Assembly: GCF_000308475.2 (NCBI RefSeq)
Contig: NZ_BAFT02000081.1
Coordinates: 51,368-115,367 of the forward strand
Direction: 5' to 3'
Length of the DNA: 64,000 nt
Source of the DNA: Nocardia brasiliensis NBRC 14402
GTDB lineage: Bacteria; Actinomycetota; Actinomycetes; Mycobacteriales; Mycobacteriaceae
Positions 1 through 7,933 of this stretch are shown here, one piece after another. Under the pieces are notes generated by a model. The model did not search any database and had not been told where the DNA came from. It saw only the letters and a list, made by a program, of their open reading frames with translations. Each line of letters opens with the position of its first letter. The stretch's first letter is position 1. Made by a program: the position numbers and the translations under genes.

Positions 1-1
1 C

Positions 2-136
2 GGGCTGATCGGCGTCAGCTGGGTGATGATGGCGAAGGCGGACGGCGCGATCGCGGGCGGCGGCTTCGATGTGATCGGTCTGGACACCGACGGCCGGATC
101 CTGACCGACCACCAGTTCATCGAGGGCGTGCGATGA
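2..136 (+). CDS. C-terminal end of an NTF2/SnoaL-like protein (5' end outside window)
   Basis: The reading frame is open from the first bases and stops at TGA 134-136; 44 residues are visible. They end in the pattern 'GGFDVIGLDTDGRI' followed by an aromatic/acidic tail, which resembles the last strands of the SnoaL/NTF2-like fold (polyketide cyclase or nuclear transport factor 2-like proteins). The next gene starts inside its stop codon (ATGA overlap), so the two are probably translated together. The function is not determinable from this fragment, and the family call is tentative. Confidence 0.5.
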   Translation, partial: GLIGVSWVMMAKADGAIAGGGFDVIGLDTDGRILTDHQFIEGVR

Positions 137-1035
137 GCGGCACCGCCTATCGTCTGGAACCGCTGCGCGGTCTCGCCGGTGTGACCCGTGCGGCGCAGGA
201 GATTCCGGAACCGGGGCCGGATCAGGTCGTGATCCGGGTGCGCGCGGCCTCGATCAACCCGCTGGGTGATCGGATCACCGCGAGCTACTTCGTGCACTGG
301 GTCGACGGCCCGCAGCGGCCGGCACTGGCCGCGGAACAGTACGGGGCGAACTTCCCCGGCCTGCTCGCCACTTATGCGGTGGTCGAGCAGGATTCGGTGG
401 TGCACGTGCCCGCACATCTGACCGATGCAGAGGCGGCGTCGTTGACCTGCGCGGGCGTCGTCGCCTGGGCGGCGTTGACCAAGCCGGTGCCGGTCGCGCC
501 CGACGAAACGGTGCTGACCGTAGGTAGCGGAAGCGTTGCCCTGTTCGCCGTGCAGCACGCGAAAATGCTGGGCGCACGCGTCATTTCGATCACGTCCAGC
601 CAGGGCAAGGCCGAACGGTTGCGCAACCTCGGGGCGGACGAGGTGATCGATCGGACCGCGACGCCGGACTGGGATCAGACGGTGCGGGAGCTGACCGAGG
701 GTGACGGCGTCGCCCACGTCGTCGATGCGGTCGGCTTGCCGACCTTGGCGAAATCCGTTCTGTCCGGCGGATACAACGCGCAGGTCACGATGATCGGTGC
801 GATGCCGGCCGAACAGGCGCCGTCGATCGATGCGGTGTTCGGGCCGCAATACCTGTCGATCCGGCGGATCGCGGTGGGCAGTCGCACCGACTTCGAGGCG
901 ATGAACCGGGCCATCGCCGCGCATCGCCTGCGACCGGTCATCGATCGGGTGTTCCCGTTCGACGAAGCGGTGCAGGCCTATCGCTACTTTCGCGACGGCA
1001 ACCCGTTCGGCAAGGTCGTCGTCAGCATGGCCTGA
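133..1035 (+). CDS. NADPH:quinone reductase-like medium-chain dehydrogenase/reductase
   Basis: A 300-residue soluble MDR-superfamily protein. The N-terminal half has the GroES-like fold start ('GPDQVVIRVRAASINPLGDR'), and the central Rossmann motif 'VGSGSVALFAVQ' (about residues 136-147) is followed by 'GARVISITSS', typical of NADPH binding in the quinone-reductase branch. The Cys/His catalytic zinc ligands and the four-Cys structural zinc loop of alcohol dehydrogenases are absent, so it should be a zinc-free reductase. It overlaps the upstream NTF2-like gene by 4 bp and is convergent with the HNH gene, the two stop codons abutting at 1033-1038. The substrate is unknown. Confidence 0.85.
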   Translation: MSGTAYRLEPLRGLAGVTRAAQEIPEPGPDQVVIRVRAASINPLGDRITASYFVHWVDGPQRPALAAEQYGANFPGLLATYAVVEQDSVVHVPAHLTDAEAASLTCAGVVAWAALTKPVPVAPDETVLTVGSGSVALFAVQHAKMLGARVISITSSQGKAERLRNLGADEVIDRTATPDWDQTVRELTEGDGVAHVVDAVGLPTLAKSVLSGGYNAQVTMIGAMPAEQAPSIDAVFGPQYLSIRRIAVGSRTDFEAMNRAIAAHRLRPVIDRVFPFDEAVQAYRYFRDGNPFGKVVVSMA

Positions 1036-1767
1036 TCATGGGCAGGTGCCGAGTTCGCGTGTCATGGCGTCCTTCTCGGCCTGGGTCACCCAGAGCTGGT
1101 ACGCCGCTTTGACCTGGATCTGCCTGGTCAGGTAGGCGCAGCGGTAGCTCTTGCTCGGCGGCAGCCAGCTGGCGGCGTCGGAGTCGCTCTTGGACTGGTT
1201 GGTCGGGCCGTCGACCGCCTGCAGGTTCAGCGGGTCGTTGGCCAGGTCGCGGCGGCGCTCGGCGGAAAGCTGTTGCGCGCCTTTCTGCCAGGCGTCCGAG
1301 AGGGCGATGATGTGGTCGATCTGCACGTCGTCGGAGGTCTTGGGGCCACGCACGAATTTGATCGTCTTACCGGTGTAGAGATCGTTGAGGGTGCCGGTGG
1401 CCACGACGCAGCGCTTGGTGTCTTTGAAGGTGACGTCGATGAGATCACGCTGCAGGATGTCGTCGCGGGTGCCGCAGCCGTTGTGCCCGCCGGGCACTGA
1501 CACGTCGTCGGACCAGGCGGGACCGAATTGTTCACGGGTGTAACCGGTTTTGGGGGCACGCCCGGCGACGCGGACGGTATCGAGCAGGGCGAGCGCGTCA
1601 CGGCTCGGCATACTCGCCGGTGCGTCGGCGCAGACCTGGGCGGATCCGGTCTCGCACTGCGCGTTCGCCTTCGGCGGTTCCACCCGGTTCACGTAGTAGT
1701 AGGAGACTCCGATGAATGTCACGATCGCCAGGACGATCAGAGCGAGTCGCTGTGCTGTGAACTTCAT
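1036..1767 (-). CDS. Exported HNH-family (DUF1524/GmrSD-like) nuclease
   Basis: A 243-residue protein with a hydrophobic N-terminal segment (about residues 7-26), so secreted or membrane-anchored. The HNH core is visible as 'VQIDHIIALSDAW' and, about 30 residues on, 'NLQAVDGPTNQSKSD', which match the His and Asn positions of DUF1524-type secreted nucleases of actinobacteria. Several Cys residues (including the C-terminal 'GTCP') suit an oxidised extracellular protein. The start at 1767 was chosen over an upstream in-frame ATG at 1785 because AGGAAG lies just before it. A structured RNA with a terminator lies upstream on the same strand (1882-2086), so expression may be controlled by attenuation. 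Probable substrate is extracellular DNA or RNA (inference). Confidence 0.82.
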   Translation of the reverse strand: MKFTAQRLALIVLAIVTFIGVSYYYVNRVEPPKANAQCETGSAQVCADAPASMPSRDALALLDTVRVAGRAPKTGYTREQFGPAWSDDVSVPGGHNGCGTRDDILQRDLIDVTFKDTKRCVVATGTLNDLYTGKTIKFVRGPKTSDDVQIDHIIALSDAWQKGAQQLSAERRRDLANDPLNLQAVDGPTNQSKSDSDAASWLPPSKSYRCAYLTRQIQVKAAYQLWVTQAEKDAMTRELGTCP

Positions 1768-1800
1768 CGAGCTTCCTAACGCCAACCACCTGAACTATAA

Positions 1801-1825
1801 CGGCCGCCAACGTATCCGGCGGCCG
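1801..1825 (-). promoter_or_regulatory. Hairpin in the 5' region of the HNH nuclease gene
   Basis: CGGCCGCC (1801-1808) pairs with GGCGGCCG (1818-1825) around a 9-base loop, and flanking CCACC (1786-1790) and GGTGG (1827-1831) can extend the pairing. The hairpin lies 34 bases before the nuclease start codon and downstream of the leader terminator. Its role is unknown; it could affect translation or mRNA stability. Confidence 0.5.
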
Positions 1826-1881
1826 AGGTGGTGTAAGTGATTGCCCTATATGACTTTCCGCACAGCGGGGCGGTTAAACAG

Positions 1882-1927
1882 AAAAAACCACCCCCGAGTC
1901 GCCGTGCCGGCGCCGACTCGGGGGTGG
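1882..1927 (-). terminator. Intrinsic terminator of the leader RNA
   Basis: A perfect 14-bp stem (1888-1901 with 1914-1927) around a 12-base loop, followed on the minus strand by six T residues (A-run at 1882-1887). This is a textbook rho-independent terminator and fixes the strand of the RNA described above. Confidence 0.85.
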
Positions 1928-2086
1928 CGGATCACGAGTCACTGCGACCGCGAAGCGCGGCGGTGCGGAAGGATGTCCAGTCCCGATTCCGCACACACCG
2001 ACACCACGGGGCTGATGAGGGAGGTCCCGAGGTGTCGAACCGCGCTGGGCGAGCTAGCTCGTGATGTTCAGGGGGTGTTCTACGTA
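1882..2086 (-). ncRNA. Structured leader RNA or independent small RNA ahead of the HNH nuclease gene
   Basis: On the minus strand a promoter (-35 TTGCCA at 2121-2116, 18-bp spacer, -10 TACTGT at 2097-2092) predicts a start near 2086. The following 200 bases fold into a closed multibranch shape: an outer 8-bp stem (2058-2065 with 1931-1938) encloses CGACACC/GGTGTCG arms (1999-2005, 2031-2037), an 8-bp stem (1963-1970 with 1987-1994) and a 5-bp hairpin (1948-1960). It ends in a strong intrinsic terminator at 1882-1927. All arms were seen directly and pair perfectly. The nuclease gene starts 115 bases downstream in the same direction, so a riboswitch-like attenuator is possible, as is a free-standing sRNA. 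I do not recognise a known RNA family. Confidence 0.6.
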
Positions 2087-2350
2087 TTAGGACAGTAGGT
2101 AATGCGGATTGATCTTGGCAAGTCGCGGGCGCTGATTCGGGACTATTCTCAGGATCATTTCAGCCTGACTGTTATATCTACTGGATGTATACGGATGTAC
2201 CGCGCGGTGCGCGGTTAGAGCGTCGGCGCGAACCCGACTCGGGTGCGCTCGATCCGGGTGACGAGCGTCACTCGAATGCCGGTCACAGCGGGCGGTGTTC
2301 GGGTGTCCAACCGGGTGAAGGCAACTCAGCCGGACCCGAAAGGACAGCTC

Positions 2351-3223
2351 ATGGCCACCGTCGACGTTCTCGATTCGTTCATCTCCTACCGCGAGGCCGG
2401 CACCGGTTCGGTGCCGGTCGTCTTCCTGCACGGCAATCCCACCTCGTCGTACCTGTGGCGGAACGTGATTCCGCACGTCGGCGACCAGACCCGGACGCTG
2501 GCACCCGATCTCATCGGCATGGGTGCCTCCGGTAAGCCGGACATCGGTTACCGGTTCGTCGAGCACGCGCGCTACCTCGAGGCCTGGTTCGACGCGCTGG
2601 GCCTGGACCAGGTGGTGCTCGTCGGCCACGACTGGGGCGGTGCGCTCGGTTTGGACTGGGCCGCACGTCATCCCGGCCGGGTGCGCGGCGTCGCCGTGCT
2701 CGAGACCTTCCTGCGGCCGCTGCGCTGGTCCGATCTGCCCCCGCGGGGTGCGGAGATCTTCCGCGCCTACCGTGGGCCGGAGGGGGAGCGAATGGTGCTG
2801 GCGGAGAACATGTTCATCGAGTTCAACCTGCCGAATCAGGCGCCGAGCCTGACCCCTGAGGACCACGACGTGTACCGCGCGCCGTACCCGACGCCCGAAT
2901 CGCGCAGGCCGCTGCTGGCCTGGCCGCGGGAGCTGCCGCTGGACGGCGAACCCGCCGACGTGGTGGCGATCATCGAAAGTTACGGCCGCTGGGCGGCCGC
3001 GTCGCCCGAGGTGCCCAAGCTGATCATGGGCCTGGCGAACGGATCGGGCCTCGGCTCGCCCGAGGTGGTCGACTGGGCCGCGACCACCTTCGCGAATGCG
3101 GAGACCGCGGTGATTCCCCCGGCCGGGCATCACGCGCCGGAGGATCGCCCGGACGAGATCGGGGCCGCGATCGCCGCCTGGCTGCGCCGCCACGCGCTGG
3201 TCGGCACGGCCGAGATCGCCTGA
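2351..3223 (+). CDS. Haloalkane dehalogenase (HLD-II type alpha/beta hydrolase)
   Basis: A 290-residue cytoplasmic alpha/beta hydrolase that should cleave carbon-halogen bonds to give an alcohol plus halide. The catalytic set is visible with the spacing of the DhaA family: nucleophile Asp94 in 'GHDWGG', acid Glu118 in 'VLETF', base His261 in 'GHHAPED', and halide-binding Asn29 ('HGNPTSS') and Trp95. The Asp94-to-Glu118 spacing of 24 residues equals that of D106/E130 in DhaA. The start at 2351 follows GAAAGGA; an earlier in-frame ATG at 2243 would add a low-complexity extension without homology to the family. The gene stands alone, so its natural substrate is not suggested by context. Confidence 0.9.
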   Translation: MATVDVLDSFISYREAGTGSVPVVFLHGNPTSSYLWRNVIPHVGDQTRTLAPDLIGMGASGKPDIGYRFVEHARYLEAWFDALGLDQVVLVGHDWGGALGLDWAARHPGRVRGVAVLETFLRPLRWSDLPPRGAEIFRAYRGPEGERMVLAENMFIEFNLPNQAPSLTPEDHDVYRAPYPTPESRRPLLAWPRELPLDGEPADVVAIIESYGRWAAASPEVPKLIMGLANGSGLGSPEVVDWAATTFANAETAVIPPAGHHAPEDRPDEIGAAIAAWLRRHALVGTAEIA

Positions 3224-3307
3224 ATCGCCGGGCAGGTGGGTCTGCTCGGTCCCGCGGCCGGACGGGCAACGCTTGCGCAACCGCGCCGGTCATCGAAGGA
3301 TGGCCGG

Positions 3308-4171
3308 ATGGGTGTGCAGGAGCAGTCACAAGACGGTACGCGGGCCGCGGAGCAGGAACTGGTCGAGCGGGCCGTGGCCGGGGATCGGGACGCGATCACC
3401 GAAGTGGTGCGGTTGCTGCAGGATCCGCTGTATCGGCTCGCGCTGCGCATGGTGGGGCGGCCCGCCGAGGCCGAGGATGCGACGCAGGAGATCCTGCTGC
3501 GCGTCCTCGGCAACCTCGCGACCTGGCGGGCCGAGGCGGGGCTGCGCACCTGGGCCTACCGGGTCGGGGTGAACTATCTGCTGAACCTGCGGCGCCGGAC
3601 GCCGCAGGAGGCAGCGCAGTTGAGCCTGGACACTTTTCGGGAGGGACTGGCCGACGGGCTGGCCGAGCAGGACTACCGCGGCCCGGAGGCGACGCTGCTG
3701 GTCACCGAGCTGCGGCTCAACTGCTCACAGGCCATGCTGCAATGCCTGGCCAGGGACGAGCGGGTCGCCTTCGTCCTCGGTGACGTCTTCGAACTCGGCT
3801 CCGCGGAAGCCGCGTGGGTGCTCGACATCACCCCCGCCGCCTACCGAAAGCGCTTGGCGCGCGCCAAGAAACGCCTCGGCGCGTTTCTGTCCGCCAGCTG
3901 CGGCTGGGCCGATCCGGCGGCGTTCTGCCGATGCACGCGCCGGGTGGAACAGGCGGTGGCCCTGGGCCGGATCGACCCGAGCCGCCCGAACTTCGCCCGG
4001 CACCCGGTCACGCCCGGCGGCCGCACCGCAGACCAGGCCGAACAACAGATGATCCAGCTGCACGACGCCGCGGCCGTGCTCCGAGCCCACCCGGACTACG
4101 CTGCGCCGCAGGCGAAGATGGACGTCATCGGCGAGCTGCTCCGGTCCGGGCGCTATTCGCTGCTGCAGTGA
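3308..4171 (+). CDS. ECF-type RNA polymerase sigma factor with C-terminal extension
   Basis: A 287-residue sigma-70-family protein. Region 2 spans about residues 15-100 ('YRLALRMVGRPAEAEDATQEILLRV', then 'LRTWAYRVGVN'), and region 4 lies near residues 138-195 ('LARDERVAFVLGDVFEL', 'AAYRKRLARAKKRL'). About 90 residues follow region 4 and hold Cys residues in 'CGW' and 'CRC', which may bind a metal or sense redox state (inference). The start at 3308 is preceded by GAAGGA; an in-frame start at 3236 is possible but unsupported. No anti-sigma gene is adjacent. The last 47 bases overlap the 3' end of the convergent transporter gene. Confidence 0.85.
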   Translation: MGVQEQSQDGTRAAEQELVERAVAGDRDAITEVVRLLQDPLYRLALRMVGRPAEAEDATQEILLRVLGNLATWRAEAGLRTWAYRVGVNYLLNLRRRTPQEAAQLSLDTFREGLADGLAEQDYRGPEATLLVTELRLNCSQAMLQCLARDERVAFVLGDVFELGSAEAAWVLDITPAAYRKRLARAKKRLGAFLSASCGWADPAAFCRCTRRVEQAVALGRIDPSRPNFARHPVTPGGRTADQAEQQMIQLHDAAAVLRAHPDYAAPQAKMDVIGELLRSGRYSLLQ

Positions 4172-5318
4172 GTACCGCCGGACGCAGCAGCGATCCGTCC
4201 AGCACGCCGCGGGCGGTGCGGGCCGCGACCACCGCCCACGCGGCGACCAGCACCAGGTACAGCAGCACCGCGACGACCGCGAAAAGGTCCGCGCCGGTGT
4301 GGCCGTAGAGCACGGTGCTGCCGGTGACGCAGGTGCCGAGCGGGAAGGTGAAGCCCCACCAGGTCAGGTTGAAGGTCAATGCGCCTGCGCGACAGGTCTT
4401 TACCGTCATCGCGAGCGCCAGGGTCAGCCAGAGCATCGCGAAACCCCAGACGGCGAGGCCGAAGATGACCGAGAACGCCAGCAGCCCTTTGGCGTAGAGG
4501 TCGGGCAGCGCAAGCGGGGCGGCGTCGGCGAGCAACCCTGCGGCGGTGACGGATTGGCCGAGCGGACCCAGCACGATCCACAGGGTGGGCACCATGCCCG
4601 CCGCGGGGATGCCGTGGTGTACCAGCCTGGACCAGATCATGGTGATGGTGACCAGGGCGGCGATCAGGCTCAGCCCGAACAGCGTCATGCAGACCAGGAT
4701 CATGGTCAGCCGCGGCTGACCCGCGGGAGTGTGCGGGACGAGCAAGGCGCCCATCGCCGCCGACACCATGGGCGGTACCACGGGCATCAGCCACCCGCCG
4801 AACGCGGCGTCGGCCTCGACCCGGTGCCGAGTGAACATTCGATAGGGAATGGCCACGGCGGACAGCAGCCCGAGTGCGGTGCCCGCGATCCACAGCACCC
4901 AGTCGATCGCCAGCGCCGCGGGCAGCCCGATCACGTCGCTGCCGAGCAGCAGGGTGCCGCCGCCGACGGTCAGCAGCGCCATCGGCGGCGCGCCGAAGAA
5001 CTGCGACATCACCGGATGGTCGCGATGGTCGCGGGCGTTGTCGGGAAACCGCACCCGGTGGGCCAGCCATGCCACGCTCAACAGCACGAGTAGCGCGGCG
5101 GACAGCGCCCACACCACCGTCGCGGCACCCCGCAGGCCGGGAAAACGCAGCGGCGCCGTGGCCGCGGCGTTGGCGACGATGCCGGTCCCCATGACGGCGG
5201 CGAACCAGTTGGGTCCGAGTTGCCGTAGCGGGGACGGCTTCCGGACGGACCGGCGCTGGTCGAGCTCGTCGACCACGTGCCGCGCGGCGGCGGGACGGAC
5301 GGTCAGGGTGGCGGTCAT
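4125..5318 (-). CDS. TDT-family (TehA/SLAC1-like) transporter
   Basis: A 397-residue membrane protein with about ten hydrophobic helices. It starts with the family signature 'LGPNWFAAVMGTGIV' near residues 31-45, typical of tellurite-resistance/dicarboxylate transporters (TehA, Mae1, SLAC1-like anion channels). It may export organic acids, sulfite or other anions; the sequence alone does not decide. The start at 5318 has GGAGG seven bases upstream; the much longer open frame reaching 6251 is antisense to the LysR gene and has no such signal. It is divergent from a LysR regulator, which is the likely controller. The 3' end overlaps the sigma-factor gene. Confidence 0.85.
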   Translation of the reverse strand: MTATLTVRPAAARHVVDELDQRRSVRKPSPLRQLGPNWFAAVMGTGIVANAAATAPLRFPGLRGAATVVWALSAALLVLLSVAWLAHRVRFPDNARDHRDHPVMSQFFGAPPMALLTVGGGTLLLGSDVIGLPAALAIDWVLWIAGTALGLLSAVAIPYRMFTRHRVEADAAFGGWLMPVVPPMVSAAMGALLVPHTPAGQPRLTMILVCMTLFGLSLIAALVTITMIWSRLVHHGIPAAGMVPTLWIVLGPLGQSVTAAGLLADAAPLALPDLYAKGLLAFSVIFGLAVWGFAMLWLTLALAMTVKTCRAGALTFNLTWWGFTFPLGTCVTGSTVLYGHTGADLFAVVAVLLYLVLVAAWAVVAARTARGVLDGSLLRPAVLTAAANSARTGAARR

Positions 5319-5365
5319 GCCTCCAGACTGGTCGCCGGTTGTCATGTCAGGTAGCTGCTGTGTTC

Positions 5366-5379
5366 CTATGCATGCATAG
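5366..5379. promoter_or_regulatory. 14-bp palindrome between LysR and TDT genes (candidate LysR operator)
   Basis: CTATGCATGCATAG is a perfect palindrome, with the T-N11-A character of LysR sites. It overlaps a TAGACT -10 element (5377-5382) that sits 6 bases before the LysR start codon, so LysR binding would repress its own gene while acting on the transporter. The site is seen directly; binding by this LysR is inferred. Confidence 0.6.
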
Positions 5380-5388
5380 ACTCGTTCT

Positions 5389-6297
5389 ATGCCCCTGTCC
5401 CCGCGCGTGCCCGACCTGGCCGCCCTCGACCTGCTGCTGTCGGTGATCGAGCTGGGCAGTCTCGGCCGCGCCGCGCAGCAGCACGGCATCAGCCAGCCGT
5501 CCGCGTCCTCGCGCATCCGGTATCTGGAGCAACTGGTCGGGGTGCCCGTGCTGGAGCGCAGCACGCTCGGTTCCCGGCCCACCCCGGCCGGCTCGCTCAT
5601 CGCGGAATGGGCCAGGGCCGTCGTGCGCGCGGCCGAGCAACTCGATGCCGGGATCGGCACGCTCCGCGCGGAACATGCGTCGCACCTGCGCGTGGCGGCG
5701 AGCCAGACCATCGCCGAATATCTGTTCCCCGGCTGGCTCATGCAACTGCGAGCCTGCGCGCCCGATACCGCCATCGCGCTCGAATCCGGCAACTCGGTCG
5801 AGGTCGCGCAGCAGGTGCTCGACAGCAGGGCGGCCATCGGATTCGTGGAGAGCCCACAGAGTTTCCGCGGTCTCGAGTCGCACGCGGTCGCGACCGACCG
5901 GCTCGTCGTGGTGGTCGCCCCCGCCCATCGCTGGGCCCGGCGCGGCGCGGTCGGTCTCACCGAACTCGCCGAAACCCCGCTGATCCAGCGGGAAGCGGGC
6001 TCGGGCACCCGAAACTGGTTCGAGCACGCGGTAACTCGGCGCCTACCGGGATGGACACCGGGTGTCGCCTTGGAACTGTCGTCGACGACGGCCATCAAGA
6101 CGGCCGTCGCCTCGGGTGCGGGCCCGGCGGTGCTCAGCTCACTGGCCGTCGCCGCCGAACTCGGCGCGGGCACCCTGGTCTCACCGACCGTCACCGACCT
6201 CGACCTGACCCGTACGCTGCGCGCGGTCTGGCCCACGGGCCATCGGCTCACCGGACCCGCACGCGAGCTCTACACGATCGCCCGCCGCAGCGGCTGA
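5389..6297 (+). CDS. LysR-family transcriptional regulator
   Basis: A 302-residue regulator. The N-terminal winged helix is clear: 'LDLLLSVIELGSLGRAAQQHGISQPSASSRIRYLEQLVG' type sequence in residues 12-55, followed by the linker helix and a periplasmic-binding-protein-like effector domain (about 90-295). A TAGACT -10 box 6 bases before the ATG and the lack of a Shine-Dalgarno sequence suggest a leaderless mRNA. It is divergent from the TDT transporter, the usual LysR arrangement, so the effector is probably the transported anion (inference). Confidence 0.9.
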   Translation: MPLSPRVPDLAALDLLLSVIELGSLGRAAQQHGISQPSASSRIRYLEQLVGVPVLERSTLGSRPTPAGSLIAEWARAVVRAAEQLDAGIGTLRAEHASHLRVAASQTIAEYLFPGWLMQLRACAPDTAIALESGNSVEVAQQVLDSRAAIGFVESPQSFRGLESHAVATDRLVVVVAPAHRWARRGAVGLTELAETPLIQREAGSGTRNWFEHAVTRRLPGWTPGVALELSSTTAIKTAVASGAGPAVLSSLAVAAELGAGTLVSPTVTDLDLTRTLRAVWPTGHRLTGPARELYTIARRSG

Positions 6298-6315
6298 GCG
6301 CCGGTGCGCGGTAGC

Positions 6316-6999
6316 TCAGGCCGAGTCGGCGGGTTGGGCGGTCGGCGGCACGCCGGTGTCGAGAAAACGGATCAGCCGATCGATCCGGGCGGTGTGATCG
6401 ACGCAGCGCTCGAGTTGGTTGGCGAGTAGCGCGAGGGTGATCGCCGAGGTGGTCGGCTGCGCCGACACCGGATCGGCCAGGGCCGTATGCAATTGCTGAT
6501 GCAGTACTTCCATGGCCTGGCTGCCCGATTCCGGTTCGGTATCCGATTCCTGACGGCCGGTCGCAACGGCCGCACCGCTCGCCGCGGTGCGGGCGGCCGC
6601 GAGCCTGCCCATCGCGGCGAGAATGTCCAGCACCGCTTGCGGCGCAACGTGTCCCGGATGGCTCTGATACACCTGATCGGCGACCTTGCTCACCAGGGTG
6701 CCGATGCCGGACAGTTCGGTCGCGATCTGAATGGCGGTGACCACGTGGCGCAGGTCGCGGGCGACCGGCGCCTGCAACGCGAGCAGCACGACGGTTCTCG
6801 CCTCACACGCGCCGTACATCCCCTGTAGTTGTTCGTCGAGTGCGAACACCTCGTAGGTCGCGGTGAGGTCCGCCCCGACGAGCGCGTCGGTCATCCGCTC
6901 GGTAGCGTCGTGCGTGAGGCGGCACATGAGCGTCAGATCATTGGTCAAAGCGACGAGCTCGCGAGTGAACTGGGTTCGCACGCGCAAATTCTCGCCCAT
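6316..6999 (-). CDS. PhoU-like phosphate-signalling protein
   Basis: A 227-residue all-helical protein with the two-repeat PhoU pattern. The first repeat contains 'VLLALQAPVARDLRHVVTAIQIATELSGIGTLVSKVAD', diagnostic of PhoU, and the second ends 'LLANQLERCVDHTARIDRLIRFL'. PhoU proteins dampen the PhoR/PhoP phosphate response through the Pst transporter. No pst or pho genes are nearby, so this is a stand-alone copy. The start at 6999 was preferred over 7017 because AGAGG lies 8 bases upstream. The linker between the repeats is Ser/Glu-rich and degenerate. Confidence 0.8.
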   Translation of the reverse strand: MGENLRVRTQFTRELVALTNDLTLMCRLTHDATERMTDALVGADLTATYEVFALDEQLQGMYGACEARTVVLLALQAPVARDLRHVVTAIQIATELSGIGTLVSKVADQVYQSHPGHVAPQAVLDILAAMGRLAAARTAASGAAVATGRQESDTEPESGSQAMEVLHQQLHTALADPVSAQPTTSAITLALLANQLERCVDHTARIDRLIRFLDTGVPPTAQPADSA

Positions 7000-7080
7000 A
7001 TCCGCGCCTCTGGGCACACGAATCCCCTGTCGGCCATGAATTGACCGCCTATATGATGCCGACTCGGTACCCGCGGGCCG

Positions 7081-7100
7081 CGAATACGCCCGAGTATTCG
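7081..7100. promoter_or_regulatory. 20-bp palindrome between PhoU-like and transglutaminase genes
   Basis: CGAATAC (7081-7087) and GTATTCG (7094-7100) form a perfect inverted repeat with a 6-base centre. It lies 23 bases upstream of the transglutaminase start and 82 bases upstream of the PhoU-like start, so it could serve either promoter. The binding protein is unknown. Confidence 0.5.
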
Positions 7101-7123
7101 ACGGCAGCTGGCAGGATTGAGCT

Positions 7124-7927
7124 GTGCAGCGCGATGTGTCGGCTCATCTGGAGGTGGCGATCACCGCGCCGACGACCCTGGAATTCCAGATCGCCGCGGC
7201 CCGGCACCCGAATCTGGAGTTGAACGAATCGCTGGTGTTCGAGCTCGACGGCCGGTCGGTCACGCCGTGGGAGATTTTCGGGCCGCACGGCACCCGGATC
7301 CACAAATTCTCGGTCGGCCCGGGCACCCTGCGCGCCCATTACACCGCGACCGTGCTCGGAACCGCGCTGCCGGACAGTCCTTCCGATTACGATCTCGCGC
7401 TGTATCTGCGCCCCAGCCGCTTCGCCGAATCGGACAAGCTGCTCGGCTTCGCCAATACCGAATTCGGTTCGGCCGCACCGAGCGCGCAACTGGCCGCCGA
7501 AGTGTCGGCGTGGGTCGGCCGGCGGATCCGCTACGTCGCGGGCAGCAGCGACCCCATCGACGGTGCGGTGGAGACGCTGCTGTCCGGTGCCGGTGTGTGC
7601 CGAGATTTCGCGCATCTGGTCGTCGCGCTGTTGCGCGCGGTCAAGGTGCCTGCCCGGGTGGTGTCGGTCTACGCGCCGGGCTGTATGCCGATGGATTTCC
7701 ACGCGGTCGCCGAGGCCTACGTCGACGGGACCTGGCGCGCCTTCGACGCCACCGGCCTGGCTCCGCGTTCCACGCTGGTGCGCATCGCCACCGGCCGCGA
7801 CGCCTCCGACGTGGCCTTTCTCGACAATCACGGCGGCGAGATCGGGGTGAACAGCCTTCAGGTCAACGCGACCGTCGACGGCTTCCTCCCGTTCGACGAC
7901 AACCTCACCCCGACCTCGGTCTGGTGA
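7124..7927 (+). CDS. Transglutaminase-like cysteine protease-fold protein
   Basis: A 267-residue cytoplasmic protein with an N-terminal beta domain of the bacterial transglutaminase type (about 1-105) and a transglutaminase-like core. The triad is visible: Cys159 in 'GVCRDFAHL', His193 in 'DFHAVAEAYV' and Asp208 in 'AFDATG'. Family members act as amidases, peptidases or crosslinking enzymes, often of unknown substrate. GTG start with GGCAGGA upstream. It stands alone, divergent from the PhoU-like gene and convergent with the FG-GAP gene. Confidence 0.85.
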   Translation: MQRDVSAHLEVAITAPTTLEFQIAAARHPNLELNESLVFELDGRSVTPWEIFGPHGTRIHKFSVGPGTLRAHYTATVLGTALPDSPSDYDLALYLRPSRFAESDKLLGFANTEFGSAAPSAQLAAEVSAWVGRRIRYVAGSSDPIDGAVETLLSGAGVCRDFAHLVVALLRAVKVPARVVSVYAPGCMPMDFHAVAEAYVDGTWRAFDATGLAPRSTLVRIATGRDASDVAFLDNHGGEIGVNSLQVNATVDGFLPFDDNLTPTSVW

Positions 7928-7933
7928 CCTCGC

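Noticed and set aside
1841..2098. 85-codon plus-strand ORF upstream of the haloalkane dehalogenase
   Set aside because: It runs through the terminator and RNA stems, has no ribosome binding site and no recognisable domain.
5319..6251. Apparent 311-codon N-terminal extension of the TDT transporter
   Set aside because: It is antisense to the LysR gene, has no family similarity, and the ATG at 5318 has a perfect GGAGG.
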